A stretch of 64,000 nt of DNA from the NCBI RefSeq assembly GCF_014189535.1, contig NZ_CP050307.1, positions 434,001 to 498,000 on the forward strand. The letters run 5' to 3'. Made by a program: the position numbers and the translations under genes. Origin of the DNA: Rhizobium lusitanum. Its GTDB lineage: Bacteria > Pseudomonadota > Alphaproteobacteria > Rhizobiales > Rhizobiaceae. This document shows, in pieces, positions 26,383 to 35,518 of the stretch. The notes beneath the pieces are model-generated. The model was given only the letters and a program-made list of their open reading frames with translations. It ran no database searches and had not been told where the DNA came from. Each line of letters begins with the position of its first letter. Position 1 is the stretch's first letter.

Positions 26383-27402
26383 TCAAACCCGAACGGCGCC
26401 GTCGCCCAACGGCGGCGCAACCAGGGTCAATCCTTCAAATTCCGCATAAAGGCTCGCCGGAAGCTCAGGCTCCACGAGCTGCATGTTGCGGGTAAGACTT
26501 GATGCTTTCGCCGTGCCGATCAGGACTGAAGCCACGGACGGCTGATGTAGCGGAAACTGGATGGCCGGTGCCGCAAGCGGCAGGCCATGACGGCGGGCAA
26601 TCTCTTCCATCTCTCCGACCTTAGCCAGAATATCCGGTGTCGCCGGAAGATAGTCGAAGTTCGCGCCAGGTATGGGGCCGGTCGCCAGAATGCCGGAGTT
26701 GAAGACACCGCCGACAACGAGCGACATGCCCTTCTTTTCGCAGAGCGGCAGCAACTCCGCGACCGCCGAACGGTCGAGCAGCGTATAGCGGCCGGCAAGC
26801 AGAATGCAGTCGATATCGGCCGCATGCATGACATCGAGGCAGACCGGTACTTCGTTGACGCCAAGGCCATATGCCTTGATCGCGCCCGACGACTTCAGCT
26901 CCTCCAGCGCCTTCAGGCCGGAGCCGAGCAACTGGCCGAGATAGTGATCATTCAGCGCCTTGCCATGGGTATAACCGCCGATATCGTGAACGTAGAGAAT
27001 ATCGATGCGGTTGAGGCCGAGGCGGGCATAGCTGAACTCCACCGACCGCATGATGCCGTCATAGGAATAGTCGTAATCCGCATCGAAGGGCAGGGGATCG
27101 ACATAGCCGTAATTCGGGATCTTGTTGGTCGGAACAGGCCGCATCAAGCGTCCGACCTTGGTCGAGAGCACATAGCTGTCTTCCGGCTGGTCGCGCAGGA
27201 AGTCGCCGACGCGGCGCTCGGCGAGGCCGAAGCCATACCAGGGCGCGACGTCGAAATAGCGGATGCCGCTATCCCATGCCGCCTGCAGGGTTTCCATGGC
27301 CTGGTCGCGAGGGCAGGCGCGGTAAAGACCGCCGAGCGCTGCGGCACCGAAACTGATCTCGGTGACCTCCAGGTCCGTCCTGCCGATTTTTCTTCTCTTC
27401 AT
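26383..27402 (-). CDS. Aldo/keto reductase, aldose/L-fucose dehydrogenase type
   Basis: A 339-residue (beta/alpha)8 NAD(P)-dependent oxidoreductase. It begins MKRRKIGRTDLEVTEISFG. The AKR catalytic set is visible: aspartate and tyrosine in YFDVAPWYGFGLAE, lysine in LSTKVGR, histidine in ILYVHDIGG. The sequence fits the D-threo-aldose 1-dehydrogenase / L-fucose dehydrogenase / pyridoxal 4-dehydrogenase subgroup, which oxidises an aldose to its lactone. Start at 27402 is supported by GGGAGAGG directly upstream. It lies 85 bases after the UxaA-type dehydratase, a likely later step of the same pathway. Confidence 0.88.
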   Translation of the reverse strand: MKRRKIGRTDLEVTEISFGAAALGGLYRACPRDQAMETLQAAWDSGIRYFDVAPWYGFGLAERRVGDFLRDQPEDSYVLSTKVGRLMRPVPTNKIPNYGYVDPLPFDADYDYSYDGIMRSVEFSYARLGLNRIDILYVHDIGGYTHGKALNDHYLGQLLGSGLKALEELKSSGAIKAYGLGVNEVPVCLDVMHAADIDCILLAGRYTLLDRSAVAELLPLCEKKGMSLVVGGVFNSGILATGPIPGANFDYLPATPDILAKVGEMEEIARRHGLPLAAPAIQFPLHQPSVASVLIGTAKASSLTRNMQLVEPELPASLYAEFEGLTLVAPPLGDGAVRV

Positions 27403-27486
27403 CACCTCTCCCTTGTGATGACTTCGATCAGTTTCCGCCATGCTTGGCTCATCAGGAGCGGGGCATGGTGGTGTGAATATCAGTCT

Positions 27487-28992
27487 CTAAAGCGTTGCCC
27501 CGAGATGCCAGGGCACGAATTCATTGTCGCCATAGCCGAAGGCTTCGCTTTTGGTCTTCTTGCCGGATGCGATCTCGATGATCAGTTCGAAGATCTCGCG
27601 GCCCTTGCCCGATATCGTCGCTTCGCCGGTGGCAATCGTACCGCAATCGATGTCCATGTCCTCTTCCATCGACTGATAAAGCGCCGAATTGCTCGACAGC
27701 TTGAACGATGGTGCCGGACGGGAGCCGAAACAGCTGCCGCGACCGGTCGTAAACGCGATCATATTGGCGCCTCCGGCCACCTGACCGGTTGCGGAAACCG
27801 GATCATAGCCGGGCGTATCCATGAAAACGAGCCCATGTTCCGTTACCCGTTCGGCGTAGCCATAGACAGCGGTCAGTGGCGACCGGCCGCCCTTGGCGAC
27901 AGCGCCGAGCGACTTCTCCAGAATGGTGGTCAGCCCGCCGCGCTTGTTGCCGGGCGATGGGTTGTTGTCCAGCGAGGCGCCGTGCAGAGCGACGTATTTT
28001 TCCCACCAGTCGATTTTCGCGTCGAGCTTGGCGGCGACCTCGTCATTGACCGCGCGGCTGCGCAGCAAATGCTCGGCGCCGTAGATCTCCGAAGTTTCCG
28101 ACAGGATCGTCGTGCCACCGGCGGCGGCCAGCAGGTCGGCGGCTGCACCCAACGCCGGGTTGGCGGTGATGCCGGAAAAGCCGTCCGAGCCGCCACATTG
28201 CAGGCCGACGATAATCTCGCTGATCGAGATCGGCTCGCGGCGGGCCTGGCCGACCTCGTCTGAAATCTCCTTCAGGACACCCATGGCAAGCGCCACGGCG
28301 CGACGTGAGCCACCTGCATCCTGGATATTGAAGTGCCGCTTGCTGGCGCCAGCGCCGCTCTGGCCATAGAGCGTCAGCTGGTTGACCTCGCAGCCGAGGC
28401 CGATCATCAGCACCCCGCCGAAATTCACATGGCGGGTATAGCCGGCAAGCGTGCGATGCAACGTCAGCATGCCGTCGCCGGTCGAGCTCATGCCGCAGCC
28501 CTGATCGTGCACGATCGGCACGAAACCATCGATGCTGTCATACTGCGGAAGGAGCGTCCGGTTTGCCTCTTCCGCGATGGCGCGGCAAACCGTGGTGGAA
28601 CAGTTCACGCTGGCGATGATGCCGATATAGTTGCGGGTGGCGGCCCGGCCATCGGCACGGCGATAGCCCATGAAGGTGCGGGCCTTGTCGGCCTCGGTCG
28701 CCACTTCCGGCGCCGCATTGGCCGTTGCCGCCAGGCGATCGTTTTCGAAATGCAGGTTGTGGCTATGGACATGATCGCCCGCCTTGACCTCGGCAGTCGT
28801 GCGGCCGATGGCCTGACCGTATTTCACCACAGCCGTGCCCAGGGGGATATCGCGGATGGCAAATTTGTGGCCGGGGTCGATCTTCTCTCGCGCTACGACA
28901 CCGCTGGCAACCGCAGCGCCGGGCGCAATCGCCGACGTCGCCACGGCGACATTGTCGCCTTCCGACAGAAGGATCCAAGGCTGGCTGTTCAA
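27487..28992 (-). CDS. UxaA-family sugar-acid dehydratase (altronate/galactarate dehydratase type)
   Basis: About 501 residues. An N-terminal SAF-like domain (KFAIRDIPLGTAVVKYGQAIG, GDHVHSHNL) is fused to the large UxaA/GarD catalytic domain with GYRRADGRAATRNYIGI, VNCSTTVC, HDQGCGM, GLGCEVNQ and LQCGGSDGFSGITANPALG. Conserved cysteines fit an iron-dependent dehydratase that turns an aldonate into a 2-keto-3-deoxy acid. I prefer the TTG at 28992, with GGGAGAG four to five bases upstream; another TTG at 29010 is in frame. Real substrate is uncertain: altronate, or the acid made by the neighbouring aldose dehydrogenase. Confidence 0.85.
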   Translation of the reverse strand: MNSQPWILLSEGDNVAVATSAIAPGAAVASGVVAREKIDPGHKFAIRDIPLGTAVVKYGQAIGRTTAEVKAGDHVHSHNLHFENDRLAATANAAPEVATEADKARTFMGYRRADGRAATRNYIGIIASVNCSTTVCRAIAEEANRTLLPQYDSIDGFVPIVHDQGCGMSSTGDGMLTLHRTLAGYTRHVNFGGVLMIGLGCEVNQLTLYGQSGAGASKRHFNIQDAGGSRRAVALAMGVLKEISDEVGQARREPISISEIIVGLQCGGSDGFSGITANPALGAAADLLAAAGGTTILSETSEIYGAEHLLRSRAVNDEVAAKLDAKIDWWEKYVALHGASLDNNPSPGNKRGGLTTILEKSLGAVAKGGRSPLTAVYGYAERVTEHGLVFMDTPGYDPVSATGQVAGGANMIAFTTGRGSCFGSRPAPSFKLSSNSALYQSMEEDMDIDCGTIATGEATISGKGREIFELIIEIASGKKTKSEAFGYGDNEFVPWHLGATL

Positions 28993-29010
28993 AGTTCTCT
29001 CCCAGAACAA

Positions 29011-29220
29011 TCGTGCAGTTCGGCGGGCCTCTCCCGGGCCATTGCCGATTGATTTTGTTTTTTATCTACAATAAACATTTTGGAGTCAACGAGGAAATCG
29101 TCTGCCGGCCCAACCTAGCACCGGACGCATGCAACGGCAGTCCTCGCACTTGACCGCCATTCCAGAATGGCAAAGACATCACCGCCGACAAAGAGTGGTG
29201 AATTATAAGCGAGGGAGGAA
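29011..29220. promoter_or_regulatory. Divergent dehydratase-gntR control region
   Basis: 210 bases between the UxaA-type gene and the GntR-type regulator. An A/T-rich inverted repeat TTTAT (29061-29065) / ATAAA (29071-29075) with spacer CTACA, extended by flanking T/A runs, is the best operator candidate for the divergent regulator. Promoters of both units must be here. Confidence 0.45.
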
Positions 29221-30132
29221 ATGGCGAGACAAAACACGCTCTTCAAAGATGCGTATAACCGCTACGTCGCCGGCCTGAAGCCAGATGCCGCCTTGCCGAC
29301 CGAGCCTGAGATTGCGGCCGAACTCGGCGTCAGCCGCAGCACGGCGCGCGCCATCCTGATGCGTCTAAGTGACGCTGGTATCATCCGCTGGAACAAGCGG
29401 CAGAAGACCGTGCTGCGCCAGCCGACCGAGGCGGACTTCTTTCCGCAGGAAGAAACCAATTCGCTGCACGATATCATCGAGCGCAGTTTCATGCTGCGCA
29501 TTCTCTCCGACGAAGCACAGCCGGGCATGCAGATCAACGAGTTGGAACTGGCGCGCGAAATCGGCACGGGGACGTCGGTCGTGCGCGAATTTCTCATCCG
29601 CTTCAGCCGTTTCGGACTGATCGAGAAGCGGCCGAACAGCCATTGGATCCTGAAGGGCTTCACCAGCGAATTCGCGCTGGAACTAGCAGATGTGCGCGAG
29701 ATGTTCGAACTGCATTCGGCGGCCGAATTCGGGCGGATGCCACCGGAACATCCGGGCTGGACAAGTCTGGCCGCTATCCAGCAGGAACACTATGATTTGC
29801 TTGAGGATTTCGACGAGCGCTACCGCGATTTTTCGCAGCTTGACGAACGGTTCCATCTTCTCATCCATCGCGCCTCGAAGAACCGCTTCATCGCTGATTT
29901 CTATGACGCGATTTCCATCGTCTTCCACTATCACTACCAGTGGAACAAGGCTTTTGCCCGCGTGCGCAATTCACGCGCCATCGCCGAACATCTCGACTAT
30001 ATCGAAGCGCTGCAATCGCGCGATCCGAAGCGGATCGACATCGCCTGCCGCAAGCATTTGGCGTCAGCACGGCAAACACTGCTGCAATCCATTCCGCAGA
30101 ATGCGAGCGAGATTGAGGGGCCGGCGGCTTGA
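29221..30132 (+). CDS. GntR/FCD-type regulator with two winged-helix domains
   Basis: A 303-residue transcription factor. A GntR-like winged helix at residues about 25-66 (PTEPEIAAELGVSRSTARAILMRLSDAGII) is followed by a second one at about 82-145 (MQINELELAREIGTGTSVVREFLIRFSRFGLIEKR), then an all-helical FCD effector domain with DVREMFELHSA, LDERFHLLIHRAS and H-x3-Y metal/ligand-type positions. Most FadR-type proteins have a single winged helix, so the tandem layout is notable. It very probably senses a sugar acid and represses the divergent dehydratase/reductase/transport genes. Confidence 0.85.
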   Translation: MARQNTLFKDAYNRYVAGLKPDAALPTEPEIAAELGVSRSTARAILMRLSDAGIIRWNKRQKTVLRQPTEADFFPQEETNSLHDIIERSFMLRILSDEAQPGMQINELELAREIGTGTSVVREFLIRFSRFGLIEKRPNSHWILKGFTSEFALELADVREMFELHSAAEFGRMPPEHPGWTSLAAIQQEHYDLLEDFDERYRDFSQLDERFHLLIHRASKNRFIADFYDAISIVFHYHYQWNKAFARVRNSRAIAEHLDYIEALQSRDPKRIDIACRKHLASARQTLLQSIPQNASEIEGPAA

Positions 30133-30167
30133 AAAGCTTTCGGCAACTCGTCATAGGAGGTTGCGGG

Positions 30168-31355
30168 TTAAGCCGCCGTGGTTTCTTCCTCGGCGATCCC
30201 AAGCGCCTGCCCGCGGCTTTCAACGAACATCCTTGCCTGATCGATCGCCAAGCCCTCATAGGCGATGGGATAGCGCGATGAGGCGTGTTTCCTTGCAGGC
30301 GATGTGAAGAGGAGAACACCGGGCTCGAGAAATGTGTGCCGATTGCCAAGATCAAGATAGGTCTCCGCCGGAGCGCCTTCGGCCCAGACGATATCATGAG
30401 CTTCGAGCTCGATATGAAAATAGGTGACGGGCTGCAGGGTGAGTATCTGCGAGATGGTCGTTCCGTTGATGAGCAGTTTTGCGGGTATCAGCGTATCGGC
30501 CACATAGATGCAATGGTCAGGCGAAACAAAGAGATCGCGGTGCGGAACGTTATCTCCCAAGGCGCCGGCTATGATGCGTACCGGCAGGTGATTCCGCGGT
30601 TTGTCCACCATTTTCGGATCGATCGTTCGGCGCCCGATCCACTTCACCGGTGCAGCCACATTCTCCAGGGTGAGGACCTCGTCGCCTTCGCGCAGGCTGT
30701 CCACCAGGACCTCGCCGGTGGGCGTTGCAATCCGCGTGCCTTGCAAAAAGCAGTTGGAGGTAAACGTCAGCGTCTCGTCGCCGGGGCGGTAAAGATACTG
30801 CACACCCTCCGGAATCATATAGGATATCAGATGGACGGGAAGCCCGAGGAGTGCCGGGGCATAGAACGAGATCACGTTCCCCGATTGCCCGATGGAGGTC
30901 GAGCCCACCACGGTGATGCGATCGCCAATGCGGACATTGGTGACCGTCGGCGGGCCGCTAACCGAGAGGCCGATCACCGGCGGCGTGAAGATGAAATGTC
31001 CGCCTCCACCCGAGTTGGCGAAATCAACGGTCGTCGCCTGGAGAAGGCCCACGCTGAGAAGCCCCGAATTGATCGTCAGCGTCGAGTTGAAGCCAATCTG
31101 ATAGGTGATGACGGATCCCACACCCAGGGTCAAAAGGCTTGGATTAACCGTGACATTGCCAGCATTGACCAATTGAATGACGGTGTTCGAGAGGACGCCT
31201 CCACCGATGATATTGGTAAGATTGACGTCGATATTGTCGATTATCAATGTGGAGCTGGCGATCACGCTCAATTGTAAAGTGTTGGATGAGGTCCAGTTAC
31301 TTGCGTCTAGCGTTGTGGTTTGATCTTGCAAAAGTTCGATTGCGACGAGAGCCAC
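30168..31355 (-). CDS. Hint-domain (Hedgehog/intein) protein
   Basis: A 395-residue protein. Residues 1-195 are low-complexity, rich in N, T, V, I and G, and look beta-helical. The Hint_2-type domain begins at Cys202 in SNCFLQGTRIATPTGEVLVDSLREGDEVL and includes LFVSPDHCIYV (His281) as block B. Such domains can self-cleave at the Hint cysteine. The C-terminal part matches Hint proteins common in Rhodobacterales and rhizobia, often secreted without a classical signal peptide; none is seen here. Start is GTG, with AAGGGA eight bases upstream. It converges with the GntR gene and has its own promoter region. Confidence 0.8.
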   Translation of the reverse strand: MALVAIELLQDQTTTLDASNWTSSNTLQLSVIASSTLIIDNIDVNLTNIIGGGVLSNTVIQLVNAGNVTVNPSLLTLGVGSVITYQIGFNSTLTINSGLLSVGLLQATTVDFANSGGGGHFIFTPPVIGLSVSGPPTVTNVRIGDRITVVGSTSIGQSGNVISFYAPALLGLPVHLISYMIPEGVQYLYRPGDETLTFTSNCFLQGTRIATPTGEVLVDSLREGDEVLTLENVAAPVKWIGRRTIDPKMVDKPRNHLPVRIIAGALGDNVPHRDLFVSPDHCIYVADTLIPAKLLINGTTISQILTLQPVTYFHIELEAHDIVWAEGAPAETYLDLGNRHTFLEPGVLLFTSPARKHASSRYPIAYEGLAIDQARMFVESRGQALGIAEEETTAA

Positions 31356-31871
31356 GACTTTAGTCCCTTTCGATCAGGCCAACGGCGTTAATTCGCCTGC
31401 TGTTTCAAAAATTGGCCGCATGAATAATCGATCGCGCGAACGGTCGCTCGGCGACATTGACAGCACATCGGCGCCATCAAGTTTTCCGCCCGGGGTGACG
31501 GAGAAACCAGATCGATGATGATTCTTTGGTCGCGTGCACACGACAGGACACGTATGCATCTATGTTGTTGGCGATGCCGCATCCATAAGTGGAGTTAAGC
31601 AACGCCGACGCCGGAACGCAAGCGTTTTTTCAATCTTGCGTATAAGTATTAAAATTATGCAACCTTTACGGTTTTCACCGGGAAGTGTTCCAAAATCGGA
31701 CATGCGGGATGTCACGTTTGCGGCTTTGAAGGCTCTAGTCTTGGAAGAGAGGGGCTGTGATCGACCGTGTCAGCGTCTGACGGTCACGCCGGATTTACTA
31801 GGACCATAGGTCGCGTCGGAGCGGCTGAGGATTGCGCGGATATTCCGCATCGCAGTCGCTCCTTCGACGTA
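31356..31871. other. 516-base gap between the Hint and GH2 genes
   Basis: No gene supported. The left part should hold the Hint-gene promoter. A stem GACCGT (31763-31768) / ACGGTC (31780-31785), extended by inner GTCAG/CTGAC, lies about 90 bases after the GH2 stop and could form a 3' structure of that mRNA. A short palindrome GCGGATATTCCGC occurs near 31838-31850. The 91-codon frame 31534-31809 looks random. Confidence 0.5.
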
Positions 31872-34115
31872 TTACTCGGCTGTCAATGTCACGGCCTGGC
31901 GCGCAAAGCGGGCCGAAGACACCTCGATCGTGATCGCGCCGGTCTCGCCGGTTGTCTGCAGCCAGAAGCCCGTCGTGCCACCCTGGAAGGCCATGGCCTC
32001 TGGCCCGATCAGCTTGGCGGGGCCGCTGACCTTGACGGTCGCGATGTCGTTGAGGAAGGGCAGGCGGGTACCCGCCTGGTCGAGCGCGCGGATGATGACG
32101 CGGGTGGTGTCGCGCTCAGCGGCGCGTAGCGTCAAGCTATCGGGCTGCACTTCGAGCGTCGTGGGAAGAGGATCCGCGACCATATGCAGCTCCGCGACCG
32201 GCTTGCCATTGACGAAGCCGGTGAAGCGCGCATCCTCCCATTCCATGCCCCAGACACCCAGTTCGTCCTTGGTGAAATGGCGATGATCGAAAATGACCGG
32301 TGGATGCGGCAGATGCGGGAAGCTTTCGCGATCGGGGCCGAGGCGCTTGGTGAGCGAACCGTAACGCAACTCGACCTCGTCGCAGTTGGTCAGCACGATC
32401 AACGGCAGTGCACCGCCAATATTACGCTCGCCACGCGCCCAGATCGTCACCGGCTTCATGATGACGTCCTCGGAGGGCTCGCACTGGCTGGCATAGGCGT
32501 AGGCCGCGAATTTCGGCTCGCGGAACATGTCCATGACGCCGTGGTAGCAGATGCGGTCGCCGGAGCCGAAATCGCTATGGGTATTGTAGTCGAACATGCA
32601 CCAGCCGATGGCGCCGGAAATGGAAGGGTCGCCATAGGCTGCGTTCAGCACTTCCAGGTGCCGGCGCACATGTTCGGCCTGGCGCTGTTCCTGATCGTAG
32701 ATCTTCGTCGGATACATATGGCCGCCGAATTCGGTGATCAGATAGGGCACGTTCTTCGACAGGCCGGTATTCTCCTGTTGCGGCCGCAGCGGAGTGCGCG
32801 GGCGGTTGGCGCCCGGCAGTTCCTCGTTGCCAAGGATGAAGTCGTTCATCGTATAGACGTCCTCGAGCATTTCGCTCTCGGTGATGTAGCGCACGCCGCC
32901 TGTCTGGCGGGTCGGATCGAGCTCGCGCGCCAGCCGGTTGGTCTCGGCGTAGAAATCGTGGGAGTCCTGCGATTCGTTGATGCGCACGCCCCAGATGATG
33001 ATGGATGGGTGGTTCCAGTCGCGCTCGATCATGCGGCGGACGTTGCGGATCGATTCCTGCTGCCATTCCTCGCCGCCGATATGCTGCCAGCCGGGGATCT
33101 CTTCGAAGACCAGCAGGCCGATACGGTCGCAATGGTCGAGAAACCATTTCGATTGCGGATAATGCGAGGTGCGCACGACATTGCACTTCAATGTCTGCTT
33201 CATGATCTCGGCATCACGCTCCTGTGCCGAGCGGCCCATGGCGTAACCGGAATAGGGGAAGGCCTGGTGGCGGTTGAGGCCGCGCAGCTTCAGTTTGCTG
33301 CCGTTCAGCAGGAAGCCTTCAGAGGTGAATTCGGCGGTGCGGAAACCGAATGTCGCGACATATCGGTCGGAGCCATGATCGGTCTTCAGCTCGGCCTCGA
33401 GCGTGTAGAGTACGGGATTGTCGAGATCCCAAAGCGAAATGCCGGCCAGATTGTCGAAGGTGAAGGTTGCGGCGCCGCCTGAGGTCTCCGCAACAGCCGA
33501 GGCCAGAACCTTGCCGTCCGGCGCGCGGAGGTTTGCGGTCACCGCGCCGTTGAAGGCAAGGGCTTGTGGGTTGGCAATGTCGCAGCGGACCGTCGCGGAT
33601 TTGCTGTCGTCCAGCACCTTGCCGGTCTCGACCTTGATATTGGCGATCGATACGGGTGCTGCGACCTTGAGCCAGACGTCGCGATAGATGCCGGCATAGG
33701 TCAGATAGTCGATGCGGCCGCCGAATGGCGGGATCTCGGGGTTCTCGCTGCCGTCGATCTTGACAGTGATCAGGTTGCTACCGTCTTTCAGGCGCCCCGT
33801 CAGCCGCGCTTCGAAGGGCGTGTAGCCGTCCTGATGCGCAACGATTTCCTCACCGTTGAGATAGACGACCGCATCAGCCATGGCGGCGTCGAAAACGAGC
33901 GATACCTCCCGCTTGGCGAAGTCGGCGCTCCAGGGCAGGATCTTCTGATAGGTGAAGGCACGCTGATAGGATTTCTCATCGAAATAATTGAACGGCAACT
34001 CGACCGCCGTGTGCGGCAATGCGACCGGTTGCCCTTCCTGTAGGCGGTCGGCGTCGGTGGCCGAAAAGCCTTCGTGAAAAGTCCAGGATTCGTTGAAAGC
34101 GACCACAGAACGCAT
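31872..34115 (-). CDS. GH2 glycosidase (beta-galactosidase/beta-glucuronidase type)
   Basis: A 747-residue family 2 glycoside hydrolase without signal peptide, so cytoplasmic. Order: jelly-roll sugar-binding domain (to about 150; GGRIDYLTYAGIYRDVWL), Ig-like domain (to about 260), TIM barrel (to about 560) and C-terminal beta domains. The acid/base pair NE is Asn380-Glu381 in WGVRINESQDS; the nucleophile is Glu462 in LITEFGGH. The ATG at 34115 has AGGA seven bases upstream; a TTG two codons earlier is less likely. Next to the alpha-galactoside genes it could finish breakdown of a plant oligosaccharide, but the beta-linked substrate is not known. Confidence 0.88.
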   Translation of the reverse strand: MRSVVAFNESWTFHEGFSATDADRLQEGQPVALPHTAVELPFNYFDEKSYQRAFTYQKILPWSADFAKREVSLVFDAAMADAVVYLNGEEIVAHQDGYTPFEARLTGRLKDGSNLITVKIDGSENPEIPPFGGRIDYLTYAGIYRDVWLKVAAPVSIANIKVETGKVLDDSKSATVRCDIANPQALAFNGAVTANLRAPDGKVLASAVAETSGGAATFTFDNLAGISLWDLDNPVLYTLEAELKTDHGSDRYVATFGFRTAEFTSEGFLLNGSKLKLRGLNRHQAFPYSGYAMGRSAQERDAEIMKQTLKCNVVRTSHYPQSKWFLDHCDRIGLLVFEEIPGWQHIGGEEWQQESIRNVRRMIERDWNHPSIIIWGVRINESQDSHDFYAETNRLARELDPTRQTGGVRYITESEMLEDVYTMNDFILGNEELPGANRPRTPLRPQQENTGLSKNVPYLITEFGGHMYPTKIYDQEQRQAEHVRRHLEVLNAAYGDPSISGAIGWCMFDYNTHSDFGSGDRICYHGVMDMFREPKFAAYAYASQCEPSEDVIMKPVTIWARGERNIGGALPLIVLTNCDEVELRYGSLTKRLGPDRESFPHLPHPPVIFDHRHFTKDELGVWGMEWEDARFTGFVNGKPVAELHMVADPLPTTLEVQPDSLTLRAAERDTTRVIIRALDQAGTRLPFLNDIATVKVSGPAKLIGPEAMAFQGGTTGFWLQTTGETGAITIEVSSARFARQAVTLTAE

Positions 34116-34402
34116 ATTCAATCCTATCAGAAGAGCCCGCCGTACCTTGGACGAACGAGTGTTGCTTAGACAAAGAGGCGCAGCCGTGACGCGATCATGG
34201 TCGCGGCGGGCGATATCTATACAGGCCTCCAGCCATGGCGCAACGCAATCGGAGGCCGGATCGGCAATTCTGCCGAAAACGTTTTCGGCTGACCTTCTCC
34301 GAGCTTACTTCTGCGGCCGTTATGTCAAGAAAGTTAGGATCTTAGGGCCAGTTGGCGGACAGGCTGCGGCGGCATGCCGCAGGTCCGCCATGGGTGATTC
34401 GG

Positions 34403-35305
34403 TCATTTGCCTCTCGCGCTTCTGCTGTCGTCCCCGGGACTGCGCACGGCTGCATACATGCCGGTGGTGCGGAATTCGGTGGGGTTGATGCCATAGATGC
34501 GACGGAAGGCTTTTGAGAAATAATTGGCGTCGTCGAAACCCGACATGATCGCCACTTCCTTGACCGGAATAAAGGCTGCCTTGGTCAAAAGCTTGGCCGC
34601 TCGCTGCATGCGCTGTTGCAGGACGTACTCGGCCGGCGGCAAGCCTTCGCTATCGGCGAAAACGCGGGAGAAATGGGCGCGGCTGAGGCCACTGACCCTG
34701 GCAAGTTCGCTGACGGGGAGGGGCTGATCGAGATTGGCGGCGACATGGTCGATGACCGCCTGCATCGCGGAACGGTCGGCGGCGATGGCGTGCGAGCCGA
34801 AGACATCGTCATAAAGCGCCATCGCGGCTTCATAAGCGACCGCCGAAGCGGAGGCCGGTGTCGTCGCGCCCCGGACCAGTCGCAGGCCGCAATCGGCGAG
34901 ATGATCGATCGTTGCCGGCTGTAATTTCAGCACCGGCCCGGCGGCGTCGAGAATCAGGCGATGGACGCGCAGTGCTTCCTCGCCATTCATCGATATCCAG
35001 AAATACTCCCAGCGCTCGTCCTTTTCCAGCCAGTAGCGATGATTGTGCGGCACCAGCACCAGCAACGTATCGCCAGGGCCAACACGGTAGTCGCGGTTTT
35101 CATAGCGCAGCCGGCCACTGCCACTGATCGTATGCTGCAGCACTGTGAACGGCGTCAGGCCGCGCCGACGTCCATCCCAATCGTAACGCTCCTTGTCCCT
35201 GATTTCATAGCCGGCGCTGGTCGGCATCGCGTGCAGCCGATGGCGACCGCGCGGCAATGAAACAGTCCGCATGGTTTGGCCATTGGCGATTAATTCTTGC
35301 AGCAC
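34403..35305 (-). CDS. agpT: AraC-family activator of alpha-galactoside genes (AgpT-like)
   Basis: A 300-residue regulator with an N-terminal cupin-like sugar-sensing domain (RYENRDYRVGPGDTLLVLVPHNHRYW) and a C-terminal double helix-turn-helix (residues about 195-290: LARVSGLSRAHFSRVFADSEGLPPAEYV and VKEVAIMSGFDDANYFSKAFRRIYGINPTEFR). It is divergent from the alpha-galactosidase gene, as AgpT is in S. meliloti, where it activates agaL1-agpABCD-agaL2 in response to alpha-galactosides. The name rests on this synteny. Confidence 0.85.
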   Translation of the reverse strand: MLQELIANGQTMRTVSLPRGRHRLHAMPTSAGYEIRDKERYDWDGRRRGLTPFTVLQHTISGSGRLRYENRDYRVGPGDTLLVLVPHNHRYWLEKDERWEYFWISMNGEEALRVHRLILDAAGPVLKLQPATIDHLADCGLRLVRGATTPASASAVAYEAAMALYDDVFGSHAIAADRSAMQAVIDHVAANLDQPLPVSELARVSGLSRAHFSRVFADSEGLPPAEYVLQQRMQRAAKLLTKAAFIPVKEVAIMSGFDDANYFSKAFRRIYGINPTEFRTTGMYAAVRSPGDDSRSARGK

Positions 35306-35518
35306 AAAATTACCCTTGAAAGCATAATTGTTCTCTGGTCGGCTCGTTCATTATAGGCATAATCCCGCCAGAAAACAGCATATACCTGCCGATGAGGACC
35401 GGCAGAAGGAGGAGAAAGTGCTTGTTTCGCCATCTCGCCCGACACCGTGCGATCATGGGACGAAAATACCATTCTCTTCTCCGTTGCTGATTGTTTGACC
35501 GACTTCAAGGTGAGGATC
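35306..35518. promoter_or_regulatory. Divergent agpT-agaL1 control region
   Basis: 213 bases expected to contain both promoters and the activator-binding site. A hairpin CTGCCG (35386-35391) / CGGCAG (35400-35405) lies just upstream of a GGAGGAG at about 35408-35414, and TTATAGGCATAA (35351-35362) is a small palindrome. No direct repeats typical of AraC sites could be proven by eye. Confidence 0.45.

Noticed and set aside
26587..28263. 558-codon plus-strand frame over the aldo/keto reductase and dehydratase genes
   Set aside because: Antisense shadow crossing two genes with clear catalytic motifs on the other strand.
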